A DNA stretch of 64,000 bases from Pseudaquabacterium terrae (GCF_013266755.1 NZ_JABRWJ010000002.1:186001-250000); one strand, 5' to 3'. Numbered from the stretch's first letter, positions 9,042 to 18,238 are shown. Made by a program: numbers and translations. The notes: generated by a model not told the origin, from the sequence alone.

Positions 9042-10022
9042 TCAGGCCGCCCGCTGCGCCGCCGCGGCGACCGTTTGTCCCGGGTTGCGCAGGTTCAGCG
9101 CCATGCGCAAGCGGAAGCGCTGGCGCGTCTTGTCCCAGGGTGTGAAGCGCGGCAGCTGATACCGATCGGCATGCCGGTCCGCCGCGCCCGCCGCGGTCGT
9201 GACGGCGGCGTGAAAGCCGCTGCTTCGCAGCATCTCGACATGCTCGGGCAGGTAGTCGCGCTGCGGCACGCCGTTGGGGTAGGCGAAGAGGGTCACCGGC
9301 TGCTGCAGCAGCGCTTCGAGCCGCGTCTTGCCGTCGTGCATCTCGGCACGCGCCTCGTCGGGCGTGATGCGCGCGAGGATCGGGTGCGTCACCGTGTGCC
9401 CGCCGATCTGCATGCCGCCGTCGCGCAGGGCGCGCAGCTGGTCCGATGTCATCATCAGGTCGTTCGGCAACGCTGTGGCGGCGTGCTGCGCCAAGGCGTC
9501 GACGGCCCGCTGACGCTGCGGCGGCGGCAGGTATTTGGCACCGCGCTGCAGCGCGTGGATCGCCGCGCGCCGCTCGTCGAGCGTGGCCAGCGCGTGCACG
9601 CCGAGGCCGAGGTCGGACAGATCGAGCCGCTCGCGCGGGCAGCGGCGGATGGTCTCGGAGATCGTGTCGTTCCACATCCGGCCGCCGTCGAGGTAGCCGG
9701 TGGTGATGAAGAACGTGGCGCTGATGCCGTGGCGCTGGAGGATCGGCATCGCCTGCGTCAGGTTGTCGGCATAACCGTCGTCGAAGGTGATCGCGGCAGC
9801 GCGGTGGGGCAGGCGCCCCTCGTCGCGCAGCCGCACTGCGACATCCAGCGGCAGCACGTTGAAGCTGCTCGCGACCCAGCGCATCTGCCGGTCGAAGGAT
9901 GCGGCATCGGGCAGGTCGGGCTGCAGCTCGTCGGCCTGCGCCAGCACGCGGTGGTAGATCAGGATCGACAAGCGGGCATTCGCGCCGCCCGGCGACAGCA
10001 GGTTCATCGCGGCATTGATCAT
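9042..10022 (-). CDS. Polysaccharide deacetylase (NodB domain)
   Basis: This 326-aa protein has the NodB homology domain: the metal/catalytic motif TFDDGYAD at about residues 79-86 and a downstream GGHTVTHP motif that supplies the metal-binding histidines. Family members remove N- or O-acetyl groups from polysaccharides. No signal peptide is visible, so it probably acts on cytoplasmic lipid-linked intermediates or is only distantly localised. The ATG overlaps the stop of the ligase gene as ATGA, showing translational coupling. Confidence 0.9.
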   Translation of the reverse strand: MINAAMNLLSPGGANARLSILIYHRVLAQADELQPDLPDAASFDRQMRWVASSFNVLPLDVAVRLRDEGRLPHRAAAITFDDGYADNLTQAMPILQRHGISATFFITTGYLDGGRMWNDTISETIRRCPRERLDLSDLGLGVHALATLDERRAAIHALQRGAKYLPPPQRQRAVDALAQHAATALPNDLMMTSDQLRALRDGGMQIGGHTVTHPILARITPDEARAEMHDGKTRLEALLQQPVTLFAYPNGVPQRDYLPEHVEMLRSSGFHAAVTTAAGAADRHADRYQLPRFTPWDKTRQRFRLRMALNLRNPGQTVAAAAQRAA

Positions 10023-11335
10023 GAGGTCTCCGCGCGCGATGCCGGGCGGGTCTCCAGCGTGGACGACTGCACCAGCAGCGACGCGTTCCGCTCGGCCAGC
10101 AGCAGCTTGGCAACGGCGACGTCGGTCAGGATGGCCAGCGAGACGATGTAGTACGGCAGGTCGTAGTTGACCAGGTTGACGAAGGCGCCGCCGACCGCGA
10201 AGCCGGCGATCGACACCTGCACCATGCGCGCGAGGTTAGCGGCCCACTGTGTCGCTTCGGTGGTGCAGCGGCGGATCAGCGAAGTGCAGCGCCGCCAGGC
10301 CGAGACGCCGATGGCCAGGTACAGCGCGAGGCCGACGAAGCCGTGCTCGGCCAGCGCCTGGAAGTAGATGCTGTGCGGCGAATAGGCCTTGGCCCAGTCG
10401 GTGACCGCGAAGCGATACCAGGTGACCGGGTTCTCGGTGACGTTGAAGCCGCCGCCGTTGACCGGGTAGTGCATCGCCAGGTTCCAGATCATCTTCCAGG
10501 TGTACAGGCGGCTCTGCGCCGAGTGGTCCTCGTGCGTCGTGATGGTGCCCATCTTGTCGGCCCACTGGTCCGACATCACCGCGGCCATGCCCATCGCCAG
10601 CACGGCGATGATCGTCAGCATGGTCCAGCGTCGCTCGCTCTTCAGCGCCAGCATCACCGCCATCACGAGGCTGCCGAGCAGCGCGCCGCGCGAGGTCGTG
10701 CCGAGCACCGCCAGCGCGGTCAGCCCCATCACGATGTACAGCCCGATGCGCAGCCAGCGCTGCCGGCATTGCGTCGCCAGGTAGTAGCCCAGCGGCACGA
10801 TCATCAGCATCGCCAGCGCGAGGTGGTTGGTGACCTCGATGAAGCTGCCCGGCGGCCCCATCACCATCGCCGTGCCGCCGCGCGAGATCGTGAACAGCCC
10901 GCCCTTGAAGCCGTAGAAGCCGATCGACAGCACGATCACCCAGACCAGCAGGTCGACCTGCTTCTTGCCGTGCAGCATCATCAGCGAGGCGAACAGCACG
11001 AGCTGGATCTTGGTGACCTTGATCCACATCTCCCAGACCTGGTCCGGGCTGTTGAACGAGGCGATCGAGGTGATGCACTCCCAGACGTAGAAGCCCACCA
11101 GCAGCATCGCGGTCGACGACTTCGGGAATGGCTGCCGCTCCTTCGAAATCAGCAGCAGGATCAACATCACGATCGCGGTGATCTGCGCGAACGGCAGGCT
11201 GTAGGCGAAGCCGTAGGTCAGCCGGTTCGGGCTCATCAGCCCGATCCAGGCCCACATCAACGGCGCGATGAAGTGGTAGCGGAAGGCCGCCATCAGCAGG
11301 CCGGAGAAGAACAGCGTCAGTGCAATGTCGCGCAT
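10019..11335 (-). CDS. O-glycosylation ligase, exosortase A-associated type
   Basis: The product is 438 aa with about 10-12 transmembrane helices and a large extracytoplasmic loop, as in the Wzy/WaaL O-antigen ligase family. The N-terminal sequence (MRDIALTLFFSGLLMAAF, then MWAWIGLMSPNRL) closely fits the branch that co-occurs with exosortase A and has been predicted to polymerise or transfer glycans in that system. It would act on repeat units flipped by the product of 6783-8213. The deacetylase gene overlaps its 3' end by four bases. The family assignment is from memory of the sequence pattern. Confidence 0.88.
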   Translation of the reverse strand: MRDIALTLFFSGLLMAAFRYHFIAPLMWAWIGLMSPNRLTYGFAYSLPFAQITAIVMLILLLISKERQPFPKSSTAMLLVGFYVWECITSIASFNSPDQVWEMWIKVTKIQLVLFASLMMLHGKKQVDLLVWVIVLSIGFYGFKGGLFTISRGGTAMVMGPPGSFIEVTNHLALAMLMIVPLGYYLATQCRQRWLRIGLYIVMGLTALAVLGTTSRGALLGSLVMAVMLALKSERRWTMLTIIAVLAMGMAAVMSDQWADKMGTITTHEDHSAQSRLYTWKMIWNLAMHYPVNGGGFNVTENPVTWYRFAVTDWAKAYSPHSIYFQALAEHGFVGLALYLAIGVSAWRRCTSLIRRCTTEATQWAANLARMVQVSIAGFAVGGAFVNLVNYDLPYYIVSLAILTDVAVAKLLLAERNASLLVQSSTLETRPASRAETS

Positions 11336-11339
11336 CGGA

Positions 11340-12335
11340 TCACCCCTTGCGCGCGCCGCGCCGGCGCAGCACCAGCTGGCCGAGCAGCAGCAGCGCCAGT
11401 GCGGCGCCGCCGGCGAAGGCCAGCAGCAGCTTGCCCTTCAGCGAGGCCATGCGCTGGCGCAAACCCTGGTTGGTGTCGGACTCGACGGCGTGGATGCGCG
11501 GATGCACGCCGAGTGCGATCGCGCCGAGCTGCTCGAGCGTTCGCGACAGCCGGCCCAGCGTCTGCACGGCGAACGATTCGTCGTAGCGCAGCACCGCATT
11601 GCCCCACCACAGGTACCACTGGTCGGCGCCCTGGCGGTAGTACTCGTACAGATCGAGCTCGTTGCGGAAGCCCAGGCGCCCGGGCGCCGGCTTGACGATC
11701 GCGATCTGGCGGCCGTCGCCGCGCAGCACCGCGCGCAGCTCGGCGGCCGACAGCGGCTCGCGGCTCGCCGCGTCGATGACGTAGAAGTTGTTGAACGCAT
11801 CGATGAAGCGCCAACGTTTTGCTTGGGCGTCGTAGAGCTCGACGAAGGCGTGGCCGTGGCCGCCGTAGCCGTCGAACGAGAAGGCCCATTCGCGCACGAA
11901 CATGCCGGCGGAGCGGGCGATGGCGATGAAGGTCGTCGTGTAGTCGGCGCAGTAGCCGCCGCCCTGCAGGATCTGGCGGTAGGTGCCGGCCAGGTCGTCC
12001 TGCGCCGCGTTGCCCTTGCGCGGGTTGTCCAGCAGGTGCCGGGCGATCACCAGCGCGCGCTCCCAGTCGCTGCCGAGCTCGGCCAGGCGCAGCTCGGCGG
12101 CGACGCGGTCGAAGGCCGGGTTGCGCACCGGCGGGTCGACGAGGTAGTCGGCCGGCGGTGCGGCCGGCGTCCAGTCGAGGCTGGCCATCGGCACTGTCTT
12201 GTCCCACAGCAGCGCATTGCGCAGCCGCACCGCTTCGGTCGACGGCCGGGCGTGCTGTGCGACGTAGGCCAGCAGCGCGAGCAGCGCGATCAAGGTTGCC
12301 GCGATGGCCGGAACGGAGGTGAGGGCGCGTTTCAT
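11340..12335 (-). CDS. Membrane transglutaminase-like protein
   Basis: The product is 331 aa with one N-terminal and one C-terminal transmembrane helix (about residues 7-26 and 305-322), leaving the middle in the periplasm or cytoplasm as one domain. A complete transglutaminase/protease-type triad is visible: Cys129 in GGGYCADYT, His160 or His162 in GGHGHAF, and Asp179 in FIDAFNNF. It may cleave or cross-link a protein partner, or act on the polymer-export machinery. It lies five bases upstream of the O-ligase gene and is probably cotranscribed. Its exact role in exosortase-type loci is not known to me. Confidence 0.78.
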   Translation of the reverse strand: MKRALTSVPAIAATLIALLALLAYVAQHARPSTEAVRLRNALLWDKTVPMASLDWTPAAPPADYLVDPPVRNPAFDRVAAELRLAELGSDWERALVIARHLLDNPRKGNAAQDDLAGTYRQILQGGGYCADYTTTFIAIARSAGMFVREWAFSFDGYGGHGHAFVELYDAQAKRWRFIDAFNNFYVIDAASREPLSAAELRAVLRGDGRQIAIVKPAPGRLGFRNELDLYEYYRQGADQWYLWWGNAVLRYDESFAVQTLGRLSRTLEQLGAIALGVHPRIHAVESDTNQGLRQRMASLKGKLLLAFAGGAALALLLLGQLVLRRRGARKG

Positions 12336-12347
12336 CGGGAGGGGCGG

Positions 12348-13706
12348 TCAGCGTGCGGCCGGCACGACGCGGCTGACGACGTAGCGGAACTTGCCCGAGG
12401 CTTCGGACGGGATCTGCGCGACGCGCTCGATTCTGACGCGCACCGCCGCGCCCAGCCGGGCGCGGAAGTCGCGCACGATGCGCGTCTCGGCGGCGTCGTC
12501 GAAGGCCGGGCCCGGCACCACCTGCACGAGGGTCTCGTCGAGCGACAGCTGCTCGATGCGGAAGCGCTCGACGCCGGGCAGGTCGCGCAGCGTGTAGATC
12601 AGCGCCAGCCCGTGCATCACCGTGCCGTCCTGCGCGACGACGAAGTCGGTGGTGCGGCCCTGCACCTCGGCCAGCACCGGCAGCCCGCGGCCGCAGGCGC
12701 AGCGCGTGGGCTTCAGCACGCCGACATCGCCGGTGCGGTAGCGCACGAACGGGAAATCGCGCGTCGCCAGGTGCGTGATCACGATCTCGCCGGCCTCGCC
12801 TGGCGTGCAGTTGCTGCCGTCGGGCCGCACCGTCTCGACGACGATGTCCTCGGCGCTGATGTGCAGCTGGCCCGATGGGCATTCGTGGGCGATGAAGCCG
12901 GCGTCGCGCGCGCCGTAGCCGTTGGCCACCGGCGCGCCGAAGGCCTTCGTGATCGCCTGGCGCTGCTCGGGATAGAGCCGCTCGGACGTCACGAAGACGA
13001 CCCGCACGCCGAGGTCATCGAGGCGCAGGCCCTTCTGCGCCGCATGCGCGCCGATCAGCGACAGGCTCGACGGGTAGCCGAACAGCATTGCCGGCCGCAC
13101 GCGGCGAATTTCGGCGACGAAGCGGTCGAGGTTGGCCGCCGACATCTCGAAGGCCGGCAGCAGCTCGCTGCGCAGCAGCGCGTCGCGAATCTGCTTGATG
13201 CGGTCCTGCGCGCCGAGCTCGATCGGCGAGCCCCAGACGACGAGCTCGGGGTCGCCGATGTCGACGTCCCACCAGCGCGTCGCGCGCCACTTGGCGCCGA
13301 CGTCGTGGCTCTTGCGCCCCTTGCCCATGTAGAAGATCAGCGGCTCGCCCGACGAGCCGCCGGTGTTGTAGCGCGTCAGCGGGCCGTGGTCGGCGGCCTT
13401 CAGCCGATCGGCCTGCGCGCGCATCTCGGCCTTGCCGTGCAGCGGCAGCGCCTGCAGCGCGTCGATCGACTGCACGGCCTGCGGATCGAAGCCGCGCTCG
13501 CGGAACAGGTCGCGGAAGTACGGCACGTTCGCACCGATGTCGACCAGGAAGCCGCGCAGCCGTTCGACGCGGTCGGCCTCGATGCGCGCGGCGTCCCACC
13601 ACTGGCTGTCCTCGAGCCGCTTGCGCACGGCCACCGAAGCATGGCCCTTCAGCCGCTCGTGCAGCGGGAACAGCAGGCCTGAGCAGAAGGCGGTGTAAGG
13701 CCTCAT
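12348..13706 (-). CDS. CapK/PaaK-like adenylate-forming enzyme
   Basis: This 452-aa protein belongs to the phenylacetate-CoA ligase / CapK branch of adenylating enzymes. The nucleotide-binding loop region YNTGGSSGEPL is near residue 110, and later ANL-family motifs include NGYGARDAG and FPFVRYRTGDVG. CapK-like proteins in polysaccharide clusters are thought to activate an acid that is attached to the polymer, but substrates are mostly unknown. It includes CACGRGLP, a CxC motif seen in related proteins. The start at 13706 follows an intergenic segment that carries the conserved hairpin repeat. Confidence 0.85.
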   Translation of the reverse strand: MRPYTAFCSGLLFPLHERLKGHASVAVRKRLEDSQWWDAARIEADRVERLRGFLVDIGANVPYFRDLFRERGFDPQAVQSIDALQALPLHGKAEMRAQADRLKAADHGPLTRYNTGGSSGEPLIFYMGKGRKSHDVGAKWRATRWWDVDIGDPELVVWGSPIELGAQDRIKQIRDALLRSELLPAFEMSAANLDRFVAEIRRVRPAMLFGYPSSLSLIGAHAAQKGLRLDDLGVRVVFVTSERLYPEQRQAITKAFGAPVANGYGARDAGFIAHECPSGQLHISAEDIVVETVRPDGSNCTPGEAGEIVITHLATRDFPFVRYRTGDVGVLKPTRCACGRGLPVLAEVQGRTTDFVVAQDGTVMHGLALIYTLRDLPGVERFRIEQLSLDETLVQVVPGPAFDDAAETRIVRDFRARLGAAVRVRIERVAQIPSEASGKFRYVVSRVVPAAR

Positions 13707-13748
13707 TGGACCCCCTTGCCGCTGCGCGGCATCCCCCCGAGGGGGAGC

Positions 13749-13778
13749 GAGCGCCTTCGGAACGGCCGGGCGGCGCTC
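13749..13778 (-). repeat. Hairpin repeat with conserved 16-base loop, copy 1
   Basis: The 7-bp stem GAGCGCC / GGCGCTC encloses the loop TTCGGAACGGCCGGGC (plus-strand sense). The minus-strand arm begins with the GA of the glycosyltransferase stop codon. A second copy at 55584-55615 has the identical loop but a different, still perfectly paired stem. Next to it (13711-13746) are further short palindromes, TGCCGCTGCGCGGCA and TCCCCCCGAGGGGGA. Confidence 0.85.
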
Positions 13779-14892
13779 ATTGGGGCACCCTCGTCGCCAC
13801 GTTCGCCCGCAGGCCGGCCGCGCGCCGATAGGCATCGAGCCACTGCTCGCGCACCCGCGGCCAGGCGTAGCGCTGCGCGGTCGCCAGGCCGGCGCGGCGC
13901 AGCCGCTCGGCGAGCGCTGGGTCCTGCAGCACGCTGAGCGCGGCGCGCGCCATCGCATCGGCATCGCCGATCGGCACGAGCAGCCCGTCGACGCCATGCG
14001 TCAACAGGTCCGGGATGCCGCCGGCATCGGTGCTGACCGTCGGCACGCCGCTGGCGAACGCTTCGAGGATCGAGATCGGCATGTTGTCGACCGTGCTCGG
14101 GTTCAGCACGCCATCGGCCGAGGCATAGAGCGCGCCGATCTGCGCGTTGTCGATGCGGCCGCTGAAACGCACCGCGGTGCTGATGCCCAGCGAGACCGCC
14201 AGCGCCTGCAGCACCGGCAGGTCGGGGCCGCTGCCGGCGACGGTCAGCCGTGCGCCGGGAAAGGTCCGGCGCACCAGCGCGAACGCCCGCAGCGCGGTGC
14301 CGATGTCGTAGATCGGTTCCAGGTTGCGGGTCACGATCAGGTGCGGCGCATCACCGAAATCGGGCCGCGGCGCCGGCGCGAAACGCGTCAGGTCGATGAT
14401 GTTCGGGATCACCTCGGCATCGAGCCCGTGCTCGCGGAAGACGCGCAACAGGAAGGCCGACGGCGTCACGCGCAGCTGCGCGCGCGCCAGCGTGCGCAGC
14501 ACGTGGCGCGGGCCGCTGCTGAAGAAGCGATCGGCATTGCCGCCCCGGTAGTTGACGATCACCGCGCAGCCGCGCAAGCGGCCGATCGCCACCGCCGGCC
14601 AGGCGAAGAGGTGCCAGGCCCAGCCGGAATTCGCAAGCACGTGCATCACGTCGCAGCGGCCGGCAGCCGACCACAGCCGCCACAGGTAGGGCAGCAGCCG
14701 GAACGCGGCGCGCAGCACCGGCACGCGGGCGACCCAGGCGGGCTGGTAAGGCGCGTTGTTGCGCACCAGCGTGACGGCCAGGCCCTCACGTTCCCACAGC
14801 CGCAGCAGCTGCTCGCATTGATTGGCCATGCCGCCGGACGGCGGCGGCAAGGGGCCGACCAGGCACAGTCGAGGCAGGGCTGCGGTGGTCAC
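13777..14892 (-). CDS. Glycosyltransferase family 4
   Basis: The product is 371 aa with the GT-B fold layout of family 4: an N-terminal acceptor domain beginning LVGPLPPPSGGMANQ, the switch to the donor domain at VTRNLEPIYD, the strand GARLTVAGSGPD, and the donor-binding motif ISILEAFASGVPTVSTDAGG with the conserved E-x7-E region. It should add one sugar to the growing lipid-linked unit. It starts with GTG at 14892, one base after the stop of the dehydrogenase gene. The sugar donor is not predictable. Confidence 0.9.
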   Translation of the reverse strand: MTTAALPRLCLVGPLPPPSGGMANQCEQLLRLWEREGLAVTLVRNNAPYQPAWVARVPVLRAAFRLLPYLWRLWSAAGRCDVMHVLANSGWAWHLFAWPAVAIGRLRGCAVIVNYRGGNADRFFSSGPRHVLRTLARAQLRVTPSAFLLRVFREHGLDAEVIPNIIDLTRFAPAPRPDFGDAPHLIVTRNLEPIYDIGTALRAFALVRRTFPGARLTVAGSGPDLPVLQALAVSLGISTAVRFSGRIDNAQIGALYASADGVLNPSTVDNMPISILEAFASGVPTVSTDAGGIPDLLTHGVDGLLVPIGDADAMARAALSVLQDPALAERLRRAGLATAQRYAWPRVREQWLDAYRRAAGLRANVATRVPQ

Positions 14893-14893
14893 G

Positions 14894-16210
14894 TCACCAG
14901 CACAGGCCTGCGACCTGCGCCCGGATCGTTTCGCGGTTCGGCAGCTTGACCAGGTCGATCAGCTGCTGCTCGGGTCGGCAGTGCGCGGCCAGCGCCTCGA
15001 ACACGCGCGCGTCGTTCAGGCCGACCACCAGCACATCGGACTCGGCGATCACCGCGGCGAGATCCGCCTTCAGCAGCTGGCCGATGTGCGGCAGGTGCGT
15101 CTCGACGTAGCGCCGGTTCGCGCCCAGCAGCTGCGCCAGGTGCACCTCGGGGTCGTAGACCGACAGCTGCATGCCCTTGCCGATCAGCTGCTCGGCCAGC
15201 GTCACCAGCGGGCTTTCGCGCAGGTCGTCGGTGCCGGTCTTGAACGACAGGCCGACGAAGCCGATGCGGCGCTTGCCCGAGGCCATCACGGCGTCGAACG
15301 CCAGGCCGAGGTGGGCCTCGTTCGAGGCCAGGATCGAGCTCAGCATCGGCACCTCGACGTCGCGCTGCTTGGCCAGGTAGGCGGTGGCGCGCAGGTCCTT
15401 GGGCAGGCACGAGCCGCCGAAGGCGAAGCCGGGCTTGAGGTACGCCTTCGAGATGTTCAGCTGCGTGTCCTGGCACACCAGGTCCATCACCTCGAAGGGG
15501 TCGACGCCGAGCGCTGCGCACAGCCGCGCGGTCTCGTTGGCGAAGGTGATCTTCAGCGCGTGGAAGTTGTTGCAGCAGTACTTCATCATCTCGGCCGAGC
15601 GCACCGAGGTTTCGAGGAACTTGCAGGGCAGGTGGCCGAACAGCTCGCGCAGCTTCTCGGCCGGGTAGGCGTGGTTCGCGCCGACGACGGTGAACGGCGG
15701 CTTGTCGTAGTCGCGGATCGACGAGCCTTCGCGCAGGAATTCGGGCTGGAAGCAGAGGTGAAAGTCGACGCCGTCGCGCTTGCCGGAGAACTTTTCGATG
15801 ATCGGGCGCAGCGTGTCCTCGACGGTGCCCGGCACCAGCGTCGAGCGGAAGACGACGACGTGCGGCTCGGCCTTCGCCCCGATCGCGCGGCCGATGCTTT
15901 CGGCCAGGCGCAGGATCGCGCCCTGGTCCTGGCTGCCGTTGGCCGCCGACGGCGTGCCGACGCAGACCAGCGAGATCTCGGTCGCGGCCACCGCCTGCTC
16001 GGCATCGGTGGTCACGCTGACGCGGCCGCTGGCCGCCACCTGCTGCATCAGATCGACCATGCCCTCTTCGACGACCGGCGTCTTGCCGGCGCTGATCAGC
16101 TCGAGCTTGCTGCGGTCGATGTCGACGCCGACCACCTGATGGCCGTCACGCGAAAGACAGGCCAGCGATACCGCGCCGACGTAGCCGAGTCCGAAGATGC
16201 TGATTTTCAT
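14894..16210 (-). CDS. algD: GDP-mannose 6-dehydrogenase (AlgD-like)
   Basis: This 438-aa nucleotide-sugar dehydrogenase oxidises the 6-OH of the sugar twice with NAD+. The Rossmann motif GLGYVG is at residues 7-12, and the catalytic Cys268 lies in GFAFGGSCLPKD, the same residue number and context as in Pseudomonas AlgD, which argues for GDP-mannose rather than UDP-glucose. The product would be GDP-mannuronate, a uronic acid that the amidotransferases of the locus could amidate (inference). UDP-sugar specificity cannot be excluded without a phylogeny. A hairpin lies just upstream of the gene. Confidence 0.85.
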   Translation of the reverse strand: MKISIFGLGYVGAVSLACLSRDGHQVVGVDIDRSKLELISAGKTPVVEEGMVDLMQQVAASGRVSVTTDAEQAVAATEISLVCVGTPSAANGSQDQGAILRLAESIGRAIGAKAEPHVVVFRSTLVPGTVEDTLRPIIEKFSGKRDGVDFHLCFQPEFLREGSSIRDYDKPPFTVVGANHAYPAEKLRELFGHLPCKFLETSVRSAEMMKYCCNNFHALKITFANETARLCAALGVDPFEVMDLVCQDTQLNISKAYLKPGFAFGGSCLPKDLRATAYLAKQRDVEVPMLSSILASNEAHLGLAFDAVMASGKRRIGFVGLSFKTGTDDLRESPLVTLAEQLIGKGMQLSVYDPEVHLAQLLGANRRYVETHLPHIGQLLKADLAAVIAESDVLVVGLNDARVFEALAAHCRPEQQLIDLVKLPNRETIRAQVAGLCW

Positions 16211-16242
16211 GAAGTTCCCAGGAGGAGGACGACGGGCAGCAC

Positions 16243-16262
16243 GCCCGCCTTCGAGGGCGGGC
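16243..16262 (-). terminator. GC-rich hairpin between acetyltransferase and dehydrogenase genes
   Basis: A perfect 7-bp inverted repeat GCCCGCC / GGCGGGC encloses the loop TTCGAG. There is no U-tract, so it may act as an attenuator or mRNA-stabilising stem rather than a strict intrinsic terminator. It sits 33 bases upstream of the dehydrogenase start. Confidence 0.45.
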
Positions 16263-16316
16263 GCGCTGGCCCGGCCGGAGCATAGGAGGGGCCGCGAAGC
16301 GTCACAAGGAATTGGA

Positions 16317-17015
16317 TCACGGCGGTCCGAGGCGCAATTGGGGGCGTTGCCCGTCGCGCCACGACAGGTGCAGGAACGGCCTCTGGCCCAGGAAGGCCAG
16401 CTGCAGCCGGCCGATCACCACGAAGGTGGCGTGCGCGCAGGTGGTGGTGCCCAGCCGCGCATGCGCGGCCAGCGAATCCGGGTTGAAGGTCGAGATGCGG
16501 CTGAGGCTCCAGGCGATGCCCTGCGCGGCCAGGTGCGCATCGACCGCCTGCCACATGCGGGCCATCGTGCGGCCGAGCCGAAAGCGTGGTGCGACGTAGA
16601 CGTCGTAGTCCCAGACGCAGGTGTCGGGTGCCGCGAGCACGAAGCTGCAGCGCACCTCGTCCTCCTCGTAGCGGTCGTGCTGCCACCAGATGTAGCCGGC
16701 GAATTCGCCCTTGACCACCGCGCTGAGGCACTGGCCGCCGCTGGCGTAGCGCTGGCTGATCACGTGCTCAGGGCGCGGAAAGTGCTGCTGCAGCGGGCTG
16801 CCGGACGGCGTCAGCGCGAGCTCGGTCGCCGGATCGGGCCGCAGCCGCGCCGAGGTCTGCGCGCCGATCGGCTGCGCGACGATGCGGTAGCGCAGCAGAC
16901 GCACGCGGCCGGCACTGAGGCTGTTGAGCGCATGGTCGATGAGGTACAGCAACGCGTTGCCGGTGCCGAGCCGGCTGCACAGCTCGCGCAGCCGGGTGAT
17001 CCACCCCTGGCTCAC
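16317..17015 (-). CDS. GNAT-type acetyltransferase
   Basis: The product is 232 aa. The region from about residue 85 to 190 fits an N-acetyltransferase: a beta strand VVKGEFAGYIWW, a strand CVWDYDVYVAPRFRLGRTMARMW that matches the V-x-P-x-x-R-x-x-G-x-x-x acetyl-CoA loop, and a C-terminal ARLGTTTCAHATFVVIGRL. It probably acylates an amino sugar or a protein of the locus. The start GTG at 17015 was chosen because it forms a GTGA overlap with the preceding glycosyltransferase stop; a GTG five codons upstream is possible. Confidence 0.75.
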   Translation of the reverse strand: MSQGWITRLRELCSRLGTGNALLYLIDHALNSLSAGRVRLLRYRIVAQPIGAQTSARLRPDPATELALTPSGSPLQQHFPRPEHVISQRYASGGQCLSAVVKGEFAGYIWWQHDRYEEDEVRCSFVLAAPDTCVWDYDVYVAPRFRLGRTMARMWQAVDAHLAAQGIAWSLSRISTFNPDSLAAHARLGTTTCAHATFVVIGRLQLAFLGQRPFLHLSWRDGQRPQLRLGPP

Positions 17016-18238
17016 AATGCGTCCAGCCACGCAGCCAGCTGCCGCGCGCGACCTTCACGCGACGCGGCAGCGACTGCCGCAGCCGTCGGCAGCAGCGCGG
17101 GGCCGCCGCCGTCGAGGCAGCGTTCGATCAGCGCGGCGATCTCCGGCGCCGAGTCCAGTCGCGCCATCGGCGCGATGCCGGCGTCGCGCATCACGCCGGC
17201 GGTGTCGCCGGCGGGGTCGCTCAGGCACAGGATCGGGCGGCCGGCGCGCAGGTATTCGTAGAGCTTGGCGGGCACCTGCTCGTTGCAGCTCGATGCCTGC
17301 AGCACCAGCAAGCCGTCGACACGCATCATCTCGGCCAGCGCATCGGCATAACCGACGGCCGGGCACAGCTCGACGTAGGCTTCGACGCCGTGGCGCTGCG
17401 TCAGCTCACGCAACAGGTCGTCGTGCACCGCGGCGCGAAAGCGCACCGTCAGCGAGCCGGGCCGGATGCGGCCGGCGTCGTGCAGCAGCCGCAGCGCGGC
17501 GATCAGCTGCGACGGATCGCGGTCGCCGGGGTAGACGATGCCGCTGTGCAGCAGCACGCGCGGGCCGCCGTCGGTCGGCGCCGGGGCCACCTGCCGCGCC
17601 GCGGCGGCGAAGGCTTCCTCGTCGTAGCCGTTCTCCAGCAGCCGGATGCGCTCGGCGGCGTCCGGGTAGAGCGCGCGGTGGCTTTGCGCCGCGCTGGGCG
17701 TCGTGTACAGGCACAGGCGCGCCTGCCGCAGCGCGGTCGCCTCGATGCGCTTGAACGCGGCCCAGGTCTTCGGATCGCTCGGGTAACCCGGCTGCGCCAT
17801 CGGATCGCGGAAGTCGGCGATCCACGGCAGGCCGCTGCGCCGCTGCAATGTGGCGCCGATCACGTGCGCGGTGGCGATCGGGTAGGTGCTCCAGATCGCG
17901 TCGGGCCGGTGCTCGCGGATCAGTTGCATGCCGGCGCGCACGGCGGCATAGCGCCAGCTGATCCAGCGGTCCGGGCGCGCCATGGCCTCGAGGTAGCGGC
18001 CGCCGATCGACAGGTGGCGCGCGGTGTCGAGTGCCCAGGCGCGGCGCACGACGGTGCCTTCGGGCACCTCGCGCATCAGGTCGTCGGCGGTGCGTTCGTA
18101 GGCCTCTGGCCGCGTCGACAGCACCAGCGGCTGCCAGCCGTGGCGCGGCAGGTGCTGCACGAAGCGCAGCGTGCGCTGGATCCCGCTCGATCCGGCCAGC
18201 GGCGGGAAGTGGTAGGCGATCATCAGCAGCTTCTTCAT
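17012..18238 (-). CDS. Glycosyltransferase (GT4-like)
   Basis: This 408-aa protein begins MKKLLMIAYHFPPLAGSSGIQR, the usual start of GT-B glycosyltransferases of the exopolysaccharide type. The donor-side features are VLLHSGIVYPGDRDPSQLIAAL and VPAKLYEYLRAGRPILCL, the latter placing the conserved Glu of the donor pocket. It is flanked by 4-base overlaps on both sides (with hydrolase 1 upstream and the acetyltransferase downstream), so it belongs to the coupled block. The donor sugar is unknown. Confidence 0.88.
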   Translation of the reverse strand: MKKLLMIAYHFPPLAGSSGIQRTLRFVQHLPRHGWQPLVLSTRPEAYERTADDLMREVPEGTVVRRAWALDTARHLSIGGRYLEAMARPDRWISWRYAAVRAGMQLIREHRPDAIWSTYPIATAHVIGATLQRRSGLPWIADFRDPMAQPGYPSDPKTWAAFKRIEATALRQARLCLYTTPSAAQSHRALYPDAAERIRLLENGYDEEAFAAAARQVAPAPTDGGPRVLLHSGIVYPGDRDPSQLIAALRLLHDAGRIRPGSLTVRFRAAVHDDLLRELTQRHGVEAYVELCPAVGYADALAEMMRVDGLLVLQASSCNEQVPAKLYEYLRAGRPILCLSDPAGDTAGVMRDAGIAPMARLDSAPEIAALIERCLDGGGPALLPTAAAVAAASREGRARQLAAWLDAL

